From the NCBI GenBank assembly GCA_004210915.1, contig SEGS01000012.1, positions 62,001 through 126,000 on the forward strand: a stretch of 64,000 nucleotides of DNA. The letters run 5' to 3'. This DNA comes from Variovorax sp. (GTDB lineage Bacteria > Pseudomonadota > Gammaproteobacteria > Burkholderiales > Burkholderiaceae_C). Below the pieces are notes generated by a model. The model was not told the origin of the DNA and searched no databases. It worked only from the letters and a program-made list of their open reading frames with translations. The position numbers and the translations under genes were made by a program. Positions 35,309 through 44,832 of the stretch are shown here, piece after piece (the first letter of the stretch is position 1; every line of letters begins with the position of its first letter).

Positions 35309-35871
35309 CACCCGCCCTGCGGTGGCTCGCCGCCGCGGGACTCACCCTCGGACTGATTGCCGGCGCGGGTGCAAGTGCGCCGCTGGGCCGTCCTGACCCC
35401 GCGAGCGAGGTGCGAACCGCGTTGCCTGAGGCACGGCTGGGCGGCGCCACGCGCTTCACGGTCTGGGGCTTCGACGTCTACGACGCGGTCCTCTGGACTG
35501 CGCCCGGGTTTCGCCCGGCGCAATGGGCCGATCGCCCGTTCGCGCTGGAACTGCGCTACCTGCGCAACTTCGATGGTGACGCCATCGCCGAGCGCTCGCT
35601 CGAGGAAATGCGCCGCGCCGCGCCGATGACAGACGACCAGCGTAGCCAGTGGCTCGCAGCGATGAAGGCGGTTTTTCCCAACGTGAAGAAGGGCGACCGC
35701 CTGACCGGCGTCTACGCGCCCGGGGTGGGCGCGCGCTTCTTCCACAACGGCACCGCGAGCGGCACGGTGAGCGACGCGCAGTTCGCACAGCGCTTCTTTG
35801 CGATCTGGCTCGGCCCCCGAACCTCGGAGCCAGCCATGCGTGACGCACTGCTCGGACCCAGCACGCCATGA
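35305..35871 (+). CDS. Chalcone-isomerase-like exported protein, possible CTG start
   Basis: 188 residues if started at CTG 35305. The body (GATRFTVWGFDVYDAVLWT, ELRYLRNFDGDAIAERSLEEM, VPGVGARFFHNG-type end) matches bacterial chalcone-isomerase-like proteins, often periplasmic. A signal-peptide-like stretch (LRWLAAAGLTLGLIAGAGASA) begins within the first residues from the CTG. There is no ATG, GTG or TTG nearer than ATG 35224, which would lie deep in the cyclopropane synthase and give a 27-residue tail before that signal. CTG overlaps the previous TGA exactly as the ATGs do elsewhere in this operon. Confidence 0.8.
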   Translation: MTPALRWLAAAGLTLGLIAGAGASAPLGRPDPASEVRTALPEARLGGATRFTVWGFDVYDAVLWTAPGFRPAQWADRPFALELRYLRNFDGDAIAERSLEEMRRAAPMTDDQRSQWLAAMKAVFPNVKKGDRLTGVYAPGVGARFFHNGTASGTVSDAQFAQRFFAIWLGPRTSEPAMRDALLGPSTP

Positions 35872-37190
35872 CCGCGCCGGCGGCGGTCCCCTTCGGCCGG
35901 CTGGACGGCTTGCGCTACGGGCTGCTTGGCCTGCCGCTGGCCTTCGTCGCGCTGCCGCTATACGTGCTGCTGCCGAATCATTACGCCCGCGCCTACGGCG
36001 TGTCGCTGGCGGCGCTAGGGGCCGTGCTGCTCGGCGCGCGCCTGCTCGATGCGCTGATCGATCCGCTGCTCGGGCGCTGGGCCGACCGCCTGCACGCGCG
36101 CTCGTCGCGCGCCGTGCTGGCTTTCGGTGGCGCGGCGGCGCTGGTGCTGATGCTCGGCTTCGGTCTTCTGTTTTTCCCGCAGGCGCTGGTCGACCCGGCG
36201 CAGCACGCGCCGCTGCTGGCCGTTGCGGCCGCGCTGCTGGGCTTGACCTATGCGGGCTACAGCGCACTGAGCATCGCGCACCAATCATGGGGCGCGCTTT
36301 TGGGCGGCGACGCGTCGCAGCGCAGCCGGATCGTGGGGTGGCGGGAAGGGCTGGGACTGGTGGGCGTGGTCCTCGCGTCCGTGGTGCCGACGCTCGCCGG
36401 ATTGCCCGTCATGGTCGGGTTGTTCGCGGTGCTGCTCGCGGCCGGTTGGTGGCTGTGGTGCCAAGCGCCGCGACCAGTGCAGAATACGTCGAACACGCAG
36501 CACGTGGCCGGTGCGGTGCCGACGACGTTCGAGTTGCGGCTGCCGCTGCGCCGCGCGCCTTTCCGGCGGCTGCTGCTCGTCTTCATGTTGAACGGCATCG
36601 CCAGTGCCATTCCCGCGACGCTGGTCCTGTTCTTCGTGCAGGACCGCTTGCAGGCGCCGGCCGCGCTCGAGCCCGCCTTTCTCGGCAGCTATTTCGTGTG
36701 CGCGGCCGCGTCGATCCCGCTGTGGCTGCGCGCCGTGCCGCGCTTCGGCCTCGCGCCCTGCTGGCTCGCCGGCATGCTGCTGTCGATCGCCGTGTTCGCA
36801 TGGGCCGGCGCAATGGGCACGGGCGATGCAGTGCCCTTTCTCGCGGTCTGCGTGCTGTCGGGCATCGCGCTCGGCGCCGACCTGGTATTGCCCGCCGCGC
36901 TGCTCGCCGGCGTGATTTCCGAAGCACGCGACGCGCCGAATGCCGGTGCGTACTTCGGCTGGTGGAACTTCGCGACCAAACTGAACCTGGCGCTCGCTGC
37001 GGGGCTCGCGCTCCCGTTGCTCGGCCTGGCCGGCTACAGCCCCGGCGTGCGCGATGCCGGCGCGTTGCAGGCGCTGACCATCGCGTACTGCGTGCTGCCC
37101 TGCGTACTCAAGCTGGCGGCCAGCGGCGCGCTCTGGGCGCTGGTGATCCGGTCCGACACCCCGTCTTCCTTCTCGAAAGTCCTCCCATGA
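35868..37190 (+). CDS. MFS transporter (GPH/MFS_2-like)
   Basis: 440 residues with about twelve transmembrane helices. The GPH-type signature is seen at LLDALIDPLLGRWADRLHARS after helix 2. Members carry sugars, drugs or lipids (the MFSD2 branch moves lysophospholipid), and carriers of this type sit in the lipid-modification clusters with DUF1365 and CfaS. It is joined to both neighbours by ATGA overlaps (35868-35871 and 37187-37190). The substrate cannot be read from the sequence. Confidence 0.9.
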   Translation: MTAPAAVPFGRLDGLRYGLLGLPLAFVALPLYVLLPNHYARAYGVSLAALGAVLLGARLLDALIDPLLGRWADRLHARSSRAVLAFGGAAALVLMLGFGLLFFPQALVDPAQHAPLLAVAAALLGLTYAGYSALSIAHQSWGALLGGDASQRSRIVGWREGLGLVGVVLASVVPTLAGLPVMVGLFAVLLAAGWWLWCQAPRPVQNTSNTQHVAGAVPTTFELRLPLRRAPFRRLLLVFMLNGIASAIPATLVLFFVQDRLQAPAALEPAFLGSYFVCAAASIPLWLRAVPRFGLAPCWLAGMLLSIAVFAWAGAMGTGDAVPFLAVCVLSGIALGADLVLPAALLAGVISEARDAPNAGAYFGWWNFATKLNLALAAGLALPLLGLAGYSPGVRDAGALQALTIAYCVLPCVLKLAASGALWALVIRSDTPSSFSKVLP

Positions 37191-37738
37191 ATCCTCGCCG
37201 CCGACTTGCCGCGCTCTTCCTCGCCGCCACCGCGCTGGCCATCGCCGGATGCGCCAGCCTGCGGCCCGCCGACTACGCGTCCGAGCGACCTGTGCTGTCG
37301 CTGCAGGACTATTTCAATGGCCGTCTCGAAGCGCACGGCATGTTCCAGGACCGTTTCGGCAAGGTCGTCAAGCGATTCACCGTCGCGATGGAGGGCACGT
37401 GGACCGGCCCGAACCGCGAGGACGGCGTGCTCGACGAGCGCTTCACGTTCAGCGATGGCACGACGCAGCGCCGCGTCTGGCGACTCAAGGCGCTGCCAGA
37501 TGGGCGCTTCAGCGGCACCGCCGACGACGTGGTGGGCACGGCGTTCGGCGAACAGCGCGGCAACGCCTTCCACTGGACCTACACGCTGCAGCAGCCGATC
37601 GGTGACTCCGTCTACGACGTGCAGATGGACGACTGGATGTTTCTGGTCGACGACCGCGTCATGCTCAACCGCGCGGAGATGCGCAAGTTCGGCCTCACGC
37701 TCGGCGCGGTGACGTTGTCCTTCGCGAAAAAGCCATGA
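37187..37738 (+). CDS. DUF3833 lipoprotein
   Basis: 183 residues. Signal peptide RRRLAALFLAATALAIAGC with lipobox Cys at 22, then the DUF3833 lipocalin-like body (LQDYFNGRLEAHGMFQDRFG, DGTTQRRVWRL, DDWMFLVDDRVMLNRAEM). It is predicted to sit in the outer or inner membrane facing the periplasm, perhaps binding the lipid product of the pathway; function is otherwise unknown. ATGA overlaps on both sides. Confidence 0.9.
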   Translation: MNPRRRLAALFLAATALAIAGCASLRPADYASERPVLSLQDYFNGRLEAHGMFQDRFGKVVKRFTVAMEGTWTGPNREDGVLDERFTFSDGTTQRRVWRLKALPDGRFSGTADDVVGTAFGEQRGNAFHWTYTLQQPIGDSVYDVQMDDWMFLVDDRVMLNRAEMRKFGLTLGAVTLSFAKKP

Positions 37739-38607
37739 GCACGCCACAAGCCCGCGCCGCCACGAGCGATACGCACGCGATCGCCGCACCGCCGCGTGCG
37801 CGCAGCGGTTTCTTCGGGCCGATGAACCCGCCGCTCCAGGACTGGCGCGGCAAGACCGCCTGGATCGTGGGCGCCTCGTCAGGCATCGGCCTGGCCACGG
37901 CCTCGGCGCTGCTGGCGCGCGGCGCACGGGTCGCCGTGTCGGCGCGCAATCGCGAAGCGCTGGAGCGCCTCGCGGCGCAGCACCGCGGCGCGGACGGTGC
38001 GCCGGCGCCGGTGGTGGTGCTTGCCTTCGACGCGAGCGATGCCGCTGCCGTGGCGGCCGCGCATGCGGCGTTGCGCGCGAGCGGGCCGATCGACTTCGTG
38101 CTCTATGCCGCGGGCACTTATGAGGCTCTGCGCGCGGAGGATTTTTCGCTCGACGTGATGGTGGCGCATCAGCAGATCAACTACGTGGGCGCGCTGAACG
38201 TGCTGGCCGTGGTGCTGCCCGATTTCGTGGCGCGCGGTGCCGGCCACGTGGCATTGACGGCCAGCGTGGCCGGCTTTCGCGGGCTGCCGCAGAGTCTGGC
38301 GTACGGCCCCACCAAGGCAGCGCTGACGAACCTGGCCGAGGTGCTGTACGCGGACCTGCACACCCGGGGCATCGGCGTGAGCGTGGTTCAGCCGGGCTTC
38401 GTGGACACGCCGCTGACGGCACAGAACACCTTCAAGATGCCCGCGCTCATCACCCCCGATCAGGCAGCCGGGGCGATGCTCGAAGGCTGGCAGCGCGGCG
38501 CATTCGAGATTCACTTTCCGCGCCGCTTCACGGCCTGGATGAAGCTGCTGCGCGTGCTGCCGTATCGGCTGTACTTTCCGCTGGTCAAGCGCTTCACGGG
38601 GCTTTGA
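37735..38607 (+). CDS. Short-chain dehydrogenase/reductase
   Basis: 290 residues. TGxxxGIG cofactor motif appears as VGASSGIGLATAS (about residues 44-56), the active-site serine in LTASVAGF and the Tyr-Lys pair in YGPTKAAL. It has an N-terminal extension of about 40 residues. As the last gene of the lipid-modifying operon it probably reduces or oxidises a lipid keto or hydroxy group, by context only. Its ATG overlaps the DUF3833 stop. Confidence 0.92.
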   Translation: MSTPQARAATSDTHAIAAPPRARSGFFGPMNPPLQDWRGKTAWIVGASSGIGLATASALLARGARVAVSARNREALERLAAQHRGADGAPAPVVVLAFDASDAAAVAAAHAALRASGPIDFVLYAAGTYEALRAEDFSLDVMVAHQQINYVGALNVLAVVLPDFVARGAGHVALTASVAGFRGLPQSLAYGPTKAALTNLAEVLYADLHTRGIGVSVVQPGFVDTPLTAQNTFKMPALITPDQAAGAMLEGWQRGAFEIHFPRRFTAWMKLLRVLPYRLYFPLVKRFTGL

Positions 38608-38634
38608 CGCGGCGGCACTCACGGCCCACACGCG

Positions 38635-38657
38635 TAAAAAAAGCACCGGGCGGTGCT
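38635..38657 (-). terminator. Rho-independent terminator for the GST gene
   Basis: On the minus strand AGCACC-GCCC-GGTGCT is followed by seven Ts. The stem is 6 bases with a 4-base loop; it begins 8 bases past the GST stop and could also stop read-through from the convergent SDR. Confidence 0.85.
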
Positions 38658-38664
38658 TGCGGGA

Positions 38665-39276
38665 TCAGGGCTTCGTGTCGGCGAAGCTCGGTCGCGTCAT
38701 CAGCTTGTCGTAGAGCTTGCCCAGGTTGGGGTGGTCGCCGCGCCAGTCGATGTCGGGAAAGCGGAAGCCGATCCATCCCAGCGCGCAGCCGACCGCGATG
38801 TCCGAGAGGCTCAGGTGAATGCCGCTGCAGAACGGCTTGTCGCCCAGACCCTTGGCCATGGCGGCGAGGCCGGCGGTGACCTTGGCGCGCTGCCGGTCCA
38901 TCCAGGCCTGGCTGCGCTCGCCATCGGCGCGACCGGGCCAGGTGGCTTCGAGGCGGAACAGGATGCCGGCGTCCATCACGCCATCGGCCAGCGCCTCCCA
39001 GGTCTTGACTTCGGCGCGCTCGCGGCTTTGCTGCGGAATGAGTTTGCCGACCGGCGAGAGCGTGTCGAGGTACTCGACGATCACGCGCGAATCGAACATG
39101 GCCTCGCTGCCGTCCATGATCAGGCAGGGCACCTTGCCCAGCGGATTGGAGGCAGCGATGGTGGTGTCGGAAGCCCAGACATCCTCGACCACGAACTGGT
39201 AATCGAGACGCTTCTCGGCCAGCACCACGCGCACTTTGCGCACGTACGGGCTGGCGGCGGATCCGATCAGTTTCAT
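38665..39276 (-). CDS. Glutathione S-transferase
   Basis: 203 residues. The thioredoxin-like N-domain starts MKLIGSAASPYVRKVRVVLAEK with the active serine near 9-10 and the cis-proline of NPLGKVPCL; GSEAMFDSRVIVEYLD binds the gamma-glutamyl group. The C-domain is all-helical (LSLSDIAVGCALGW). Glutathione conjugation or reduction of an unknown electrophile. Ribosome site GAGGGAAG precedes ATG 39276. Monocistronic, with its own terminator, divergent from purB. Confidence 0.92.
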   Translation of the reverse strand: MKLIGSAASPYVRKVRVVLAEKRLDYQFVVEDVWASDTTIAASNPLGKVPCLIMDGSEAMFDSRVIVEYLDTLSPVGKLIPQQSRERAEVKTWEALADGVMDAGILFRLEATWPGRADGERSQAWMDRQRAKVTAGLAAMAKGLGDKPFCSGIHLSLSDIAVGCALGWIGFRFPDIDWRGDHPNLGKLYDKLMTRPSFADTKP

Positions 39277-39371
39277 GCGGGCTCTTCCCTCGTTTTCATC
39301 GTCGTTGTAGCGCTTTGATTCTAGGGGAACCATGCTGCGCCGGTTGCGCCGGGAGCGCCACCTAAAATTAG

Positions 39372-41331
<1,960 letters not shown>

Positions 41332-41349
41332 ACCCACCGCCGGACCCGC

Positions 41350-41910
41350 ATGGCCCTCAAATCCACCATCTTCAAAGCCAACCTGGCGGTCGCCGACATC
41401 GACCACAGCTACTACGCCGACCACGCGCTCACGCTGGCGCGGCACCCGAGCGAGAACGACGAGCGGATGATGATCCGGCTCATCGCGCTGGCGCTCAACG
41501 CGCACAAGCTGCAGGACGTGGTGCAAGGTGACGGCGTGCTGGCCTTCGGCGCCGGGCTGTCGAACCCCGACGATCCGGACGTGTCGCTGCGCGACTTCAC
41601 GGGCCGCACGCGCGTGTGGATCGAAGTCGGCCAGCCCGAGGACAAACCGCTGATCAAGGCCTGCGGCAAGGCCGACGAGGTGCTGCTCTATTGCTTCAGC
41701 CACGCGGCCGGCATCTGGTGGAAGGGCATGGAAAACAAGCTGACGCGCCCGCAGAACCTGCAGGTGTGGCGCGTGCCGAGCGAGACTTCGCAGGCACTCG
41801 CAACGCTGGCGCAGCGCAGCATGCAGTTGCAGGCAACGGTTCAGGAAAGCACGCTGACCCTGGGCGACGGCGCGCAGAGCATCGACATCGAGCTGCAGCG
41901 CCTGAAGTAG
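41350..41910 (+). CDS. YaeQ family protein
   Basis: 186 residues covering the whole YaeQ family (MALKSTIFKANLAVADIDHS, HPSENDERMMIRLIALAL, DVSLRDFTGRTRVWIEVGQP, GKADEVLLYCFS). The fold is related to PD-(D/E)XK nucleases, but no enzymatic activity is established; E. coli YaeQ was once linked to suppression of rfaH. It lies 18 bases after the DUF1566 gene and ends 3 bases before a convergent gene. Confidence 0.92.
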   Translation: MALKSTIFKANLAVADIDHSYYADHALTLARHPSENDERMMIRLIALALNAHKLQDVVQGDGVLAFGAGLSNPDDPDVSLRDFTGRTRVWIEVGQPEDKPLIKACGKADEVLLYCFSHAAGIWWKGMENKLTRPQNLQVWRVPSETSQALATLAQRSMQLQATVQESTLTLGDGAQSIDIELQRLK

Positions 41911-41913
41911 CGC

Positions 41914-42216
41914 TCAGCGCGGCATCATCTCGCCGCAGTGCCAGCACTGCTCGAACCCGCCCTCGATCTTTTCGCCACACACGCAATGCCAAGTGCGCTG
42001 CGGTCGGTTCTGCACTGCCGCGAGCAGGCGCTGCGCGAGCGCGAACTGCGCGTCGTCATCGATCCAGATCTCGGGCAGGCACTGGTCGGGCGGCAGGTGG
42101 CCCATCACTGCTCCAAGAAACTCGCGCTGCACGGTGGCGTCGATCCCGTCCTCGCGCAGCGCGTGCACCCAAAGCGTCGCGATCGCGAGGTTGGGGGCTT
42201 GCGCGAGGCGTCGCAT
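41914..42216 (-). CDS. DUF2007-type putative signal-transducing protein with zinc ribbon
   Basis: 100 residues. The N-terminal part (LAIATLWVHALREDGIDATVQ, then PEIWIDDDAQFALAQRLLAA) looks like the DUF2007 ACT-like fold. The C-terminus has CVCGEKIEGGFEQCWHCG, four cysteines in a CxC/CxxC zinc-ribbon spacing. No function is known. It begins one base after the stop of the DUF3717/DUF1289 gene and surely shares its transcript. Confidence 0.8.
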   Translation of the reverse strand: MRRLAQAPNLAIATLWVHALREDGIDATVQREFLGAVMGHLPPDQCLPEIWIDDDAQFALAQRLLAAVQNRPQRTWHCVCGEKIEGGFEQCWHCGEMMPR

Positions 42217-42217
42217 G

Positions 42218-42697
42218 TCAGCTGGGCGCGTCGGTCGCGGTCGATGGGTCCGCAGCCGCGTCGGGCGCCGGATCTTCGGGCCACACGGTTTCGGCTTCGC
42301 GCGCCCGCTCGGCGTACTTGTTGAAACGCCAGGCCGTGTCTTCCATCGTGATGCGGCGCCAGGTGGCGCGCTTCTCGGTGGGCGACATGGCGGGCCAGTG
42401 CTGCACCTCGTCGAAACTGCGGCCGCAGCCCTTGCACTCGTTGTCGCCCTGGCTGGTGGAACAGATCGCGATGCACGGGGTGTCGGGCGTGGTCTCGTAC
42501 CAAGCCAGCCAGGCGGCCCATGCCTTGGCAGGGAACCCGACTTCGTCGACCTCGTCTTCATGGTGGTAGACCATGAGCGCGTACACGTCGGCCAGCGCAC
42601 GGATTTCGGGTGCCAGCGTGATGCCATCGGGCGAGGGCTTTTGCTCGCGCCAGTAGTTGATGGCGGCCTCGATGTCGGTGATGTGAATGGCGGCCAT
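42218..42697 (-). CDS. DUF3717-DUF1289 fusion protein
   Basis: 159 residues. The first part (HITDIEAAINYWREQKPSPD, VYALMVYHHEDEVD) fits DUF3717; the second (PDTPCIAICSTSQGDNECKGCGRSFDEVQHW) fits DUF1289, whose cysteine cluster C-x3-C-x7-C-x2-C probably binds a metal or Fe-S cluster. A charged, disordered tail ends the protein. Function unknown. It is followed directly by the DUF2007 gene, so the two small Cys-rich proteins may act together. Confidence 0.85.
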   Translation of the reverse strand: MAAIHITDIEAAINYWREQKPSPDGITLAPEIRALADVYALMVYHHEDEVDEVGFPAKAWAAWLAWYETTPDTPCIAICSTSQGDNECKGCGRSFDEVQHWPAMSPTEKRATWRRITMEDTAWRFNKYAERAREAETVWPEDPAPDAAADPSTATDAPS

Positions 42698-42767
42698 GAA
42701 GAGGGAAAAAGCAGCGAGCGGGCATCATAGTCCGCGCAAAGTCCCAAACCGTTTGCAGGGCATCGTT

Positions 42768-42784
42768 GCTACAAAGTTCGTAGC
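42768..42784. repeat. Short interspersed inverted repeat GCTAC-N7-GTAGC
   Basis: GCTAC AAAGTTC GTAGC, same geometry as the copy at 17365-17381 (5-base stem, 7-base loop). It lies in the gap before the terC leader. Confidence 0.45.
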
Positions 42785-42884
42785 ATCGTTCGCATACCTG
42801 CCGCGCCGCCCGGGCTGTTTTCTTTTGAAACTGCTGCACACGCGGGGTTGCCACAAGAGAGCCTCGATGCTCTAATCCGCGCCA

Positions 42885-43043
42885 CGAAGGGGAGTAGCTC
42901 CCGTCCGCCATGCACCATGGCGGGTATCGCCAGGTCGTCAATACGAAGTCATAACATCTTCCGGCCTGTCGGACGACGCACGCCCGTGCGCCGTCGAGCA
43001 AGACCTTCGATTTGAACCCGTGCAGGTTTGGTCGAAGCGAATG
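42885..43043 (+). promoter_or_regulatory. yybP-ykoY (manganese) riboswitch aptamer upstream of terC
   Basis: The conserved GGGGAGTAGC is at 42889-42898 and the distal conserved part, GAGCAAGACC then a CTTCGA/TCGAAG helix (43005-43010 with 43032-43037), closes the element. It precedes a TerC-family gene, the classic Mn2+ riboswitch target. A downstream segment CGCTTCGACC (43080-43089) is perfectly complementary to GGTCGAAGCG (43030-43039) and would break that helix, giving an ON/OFF switch before the ATG at 43160. Confidence 0.87.
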
Positions 43044-43159
43044 CAAGTTCCCCGGGAATTCCCAGGTCCTTCTTTCCGACGCTTCGACCGCTCTGTGCGG
43101 GATGAATCGAAACGCATGGGCGCGCAGCACACAGTCAGCGCCGAGACAAAGAGGACACT

Positions 43160-43897
43160 ATGGAAGCATTCATGACCCCCGAATTCTGGATCGCGGTGGG
43201 GCAGATCATCATGATCGACATCCTGCTCGGGGGCGACAATGCCGTCGTGATCGCGCTGGCTTGCCGCAAGCTGCCGGCGCATCAGCGCACCAAGGGCATC
43301 TTGTGGGGCACGGCGGGTGCGATCGTCCTGCGCGTCATCCTGATTTTCTTCGCGCTCACGCTGCTGGCGATTCCGTTCCTCAAGATCGTCGGCGCGTTGT
43401 TGCTGGTGTGGATCGGCGTCAAGCTGATCGCACCCGACGATGAAGATCCGCACGGCAACATCCAGGGCAGCGACAAGCTGTGGGCCGCCGTCAAGACCGT
43501 GATCGTGGCCGACCTGGTGATGAGCGTGGACAACGTGATCGCCATCGCCGGTGCGGCGCAAGGCGCGCACGACGACCACCACATGCTGCTGGTGATCTTC
43601 GGCCTGCTCGTGAGCATCCCGATCATCATCTGGGGCAGCCAGCTGGTGCTGAAGCTGATGGACCGCTTCCCGCTGATCATCACGGCCGGCGGCATGCTGC
43701 TGGGCTGGATCGCCGGCACGATGCTGATCTCCGACCCCGCCGTGGCCCGCGTCGACGCCTGGACCTGGGTGCCGAAGATTCCGCAGACCGATGCAGTCAA
43801 GTACGCCGCCGGCATCGCCGGTGCATTGCTGGTGCTGGCCATCGGCAAGGTGATCGTGATGCGGCGCGGCAAGACCCCCGCAGTGCCCCACGCCTGA
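43160..43897 (+). CDS. TerC-family membrane protein, probable Mn2+ exporter
   Basis: 245 residues with about seven transmembrane helices. The paired acidic motifs of the family are visible: IDILLGGDNAVVIALACRKL (about residues 18-37) and ADLVMSVDNVIAIAGAA (about 117-133). Alx/YkoY-type members export manganese or load metal into secreted proteins, and the riboswitch upstream supports manganese over tellurium. ATG 43160 has AGAGGA seven bases before it; it is a single gene followed 43 bases later by an unknown reading frame. Confidence 0.92.
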   Translation: MEAFMTPEFWIAVGQIIMIDILLGGDNAVVIALACRKLPAHQRTKGILWGTAGAIVLRVILIFFALTLLAIPFLKIVGALLLVWIGVKLIAPDDEDPHGNIQGSDKLWAAVKTVIVADLVMSVDNVIAIAGAAQGAHDDHHMLLVIFGLLVSIPIIIWGSQLVLKLMDRFPLIITAGGMLLGWIAGTMLISDPAVARVDAWTWVPKIPQTDAVKYAAGIAGALLVLAIGKVIVMRRGKTPAVPHA

Positions 43898-43940
43898 CAG
43901 GCACATCAGCCCTGCGAACCGACTGCACGAGGAGCGCCGC

Positions 43941-44405
43941 ATGACGAAGATCATTCTGTACGTCGATGACGCGGCGCATGCGTGCGAGCAGATCCCGGCC
44001 ATCACCGCCGGGGCCGCCCCGGGCGCGCCGCACCACTGGGTGGTGGTGGCGTGCGCGCCGCGCATGGCCAGCCGCATGAGCAAGTGGGTGAGCCACAGCG
44101 CACGCGAGAACTGGCGCGCCAAGTGGTTTGCCAAGCTGCAGGCGCAGCTGCTGCCCGCGCTGCGGCGTGGCGGTGGCCATGTGACGCCGGTGCTCGCCAC
44201 CGGCCCGCTGACCGAGCTCACCGCCGTGTTGAAGCGGGAGCATGCCGCCACACAGGTGGTCGATGCACGGCGCCCGCGCATCGGTACCGAACTGGAGCCC
44301 GTGGCCCCGGGGCTCCAGCCGCCGCGGTCGGCCGGCTGGCGCACACTGGGCGGCGGGCTCGGGATGGGCACGCTGCTGGTGCTGGCGCACGGCTTTTTCG
44401 AGTAG
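43941..44405 (+). CDS. Conserved-looking hypothetical protein
   Basis: 154 residues, not recognised. The N-terminus (MTKIILYVDDAAHACEQIPAI) and the middle (VTPVLATGPLTELTAVLKRE) look like a small alpha/beta domain, with a Trp/Lys-rich helix between. The last 25 residues (GGGLGMGTLLVLAHGFFE) include a weakly hydrophobic glycine stretch. GAGGAGCG gives a good ribosome site before ATG 43941. It lies between terC and a holin-like gene on the same strand. Confidence 0.72.
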   Translation: MTKIILYVDDAAHACEQIPAITAGAAPGAPHHWVVVACAPRMASRMSKWVSHSARENWRAKWFAKLQAQLLPALRRGGGHVTPVLATGPLTELTAVLKREHAATQVVDARRPRIGTELEPVAPGLQPPRSAGWRTLGGGLGMGTLLVLAHGFFE

Positions 44406-44438
44406 GCAACGCGCCGCGGGCTGCGGTATCCTGCCCCG

Positions 44439-44792
44439 ATGCGCCTCATCATCAAATGGCTGCTCAGCGCGCTCGCGCTGCTGGCAGTGACCTTTCTCTA
44501 CAGCGGCGTGGAGCTTCGAAGCTTTCCCTACGCGCTGCTCACCGCCGCGGTCATCGGTGTCCTGAACATGTTCGTGCGGCCCATTCTGGTTGTGCTGACA
44601 CTGCCCGTGACCATCGTCACCCTCGGGCTTTTTCTCTTCGTCATCAACGCGCTGCTGTTCTGGGCCGCCTCCGGCTTGCTCGGCGGCTTCGTGGTCCACG
44701 GTTTCCTGGCGGCGCTGATCGGCTCGCTGATTTACTCGCTGCTGGGTCTGGTGATCGAGGCCGCGCTCGGCGGCCTGTTCGCCAAGCGCTGA
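44439..44792 (+). CDS. Phage-holin-4-like (YvlD family) membrane protein
   Basis: 117 residues with four transmembrane helices. The family pattern ALLTAAVIGVLNMFVRPIL and TLPVTIVTLGLFLFVINALLFW is clear. Despite the Pfam name these proteins are chromosomal membrane proteins with no proven lysis function, and no phage genes are nearby. GAGTAG and a short gap separate it from the preceding gene. Confidence 0.88.
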   Translation: MRLIIKWLLSALALLAVTFLYSGVELRSFPYALLTAAVIGVLNMFVRPILVVLTLPVTIVTLGLFLFVINALLFWAASGLLGGFVVHGFLAALIGSLIYSLLGLVIEAALGGLFAKR

Positions 44793-44832
44793 CGGCAACG
44801 CAACGCGCGCTGCGCTTTGCCCCAAAGCGCGG

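Noticed and set aside
44439-44792. Prophage holin
   Set aside because: The family name is historical; there are no phage structural, lysis or integrase genes around it.
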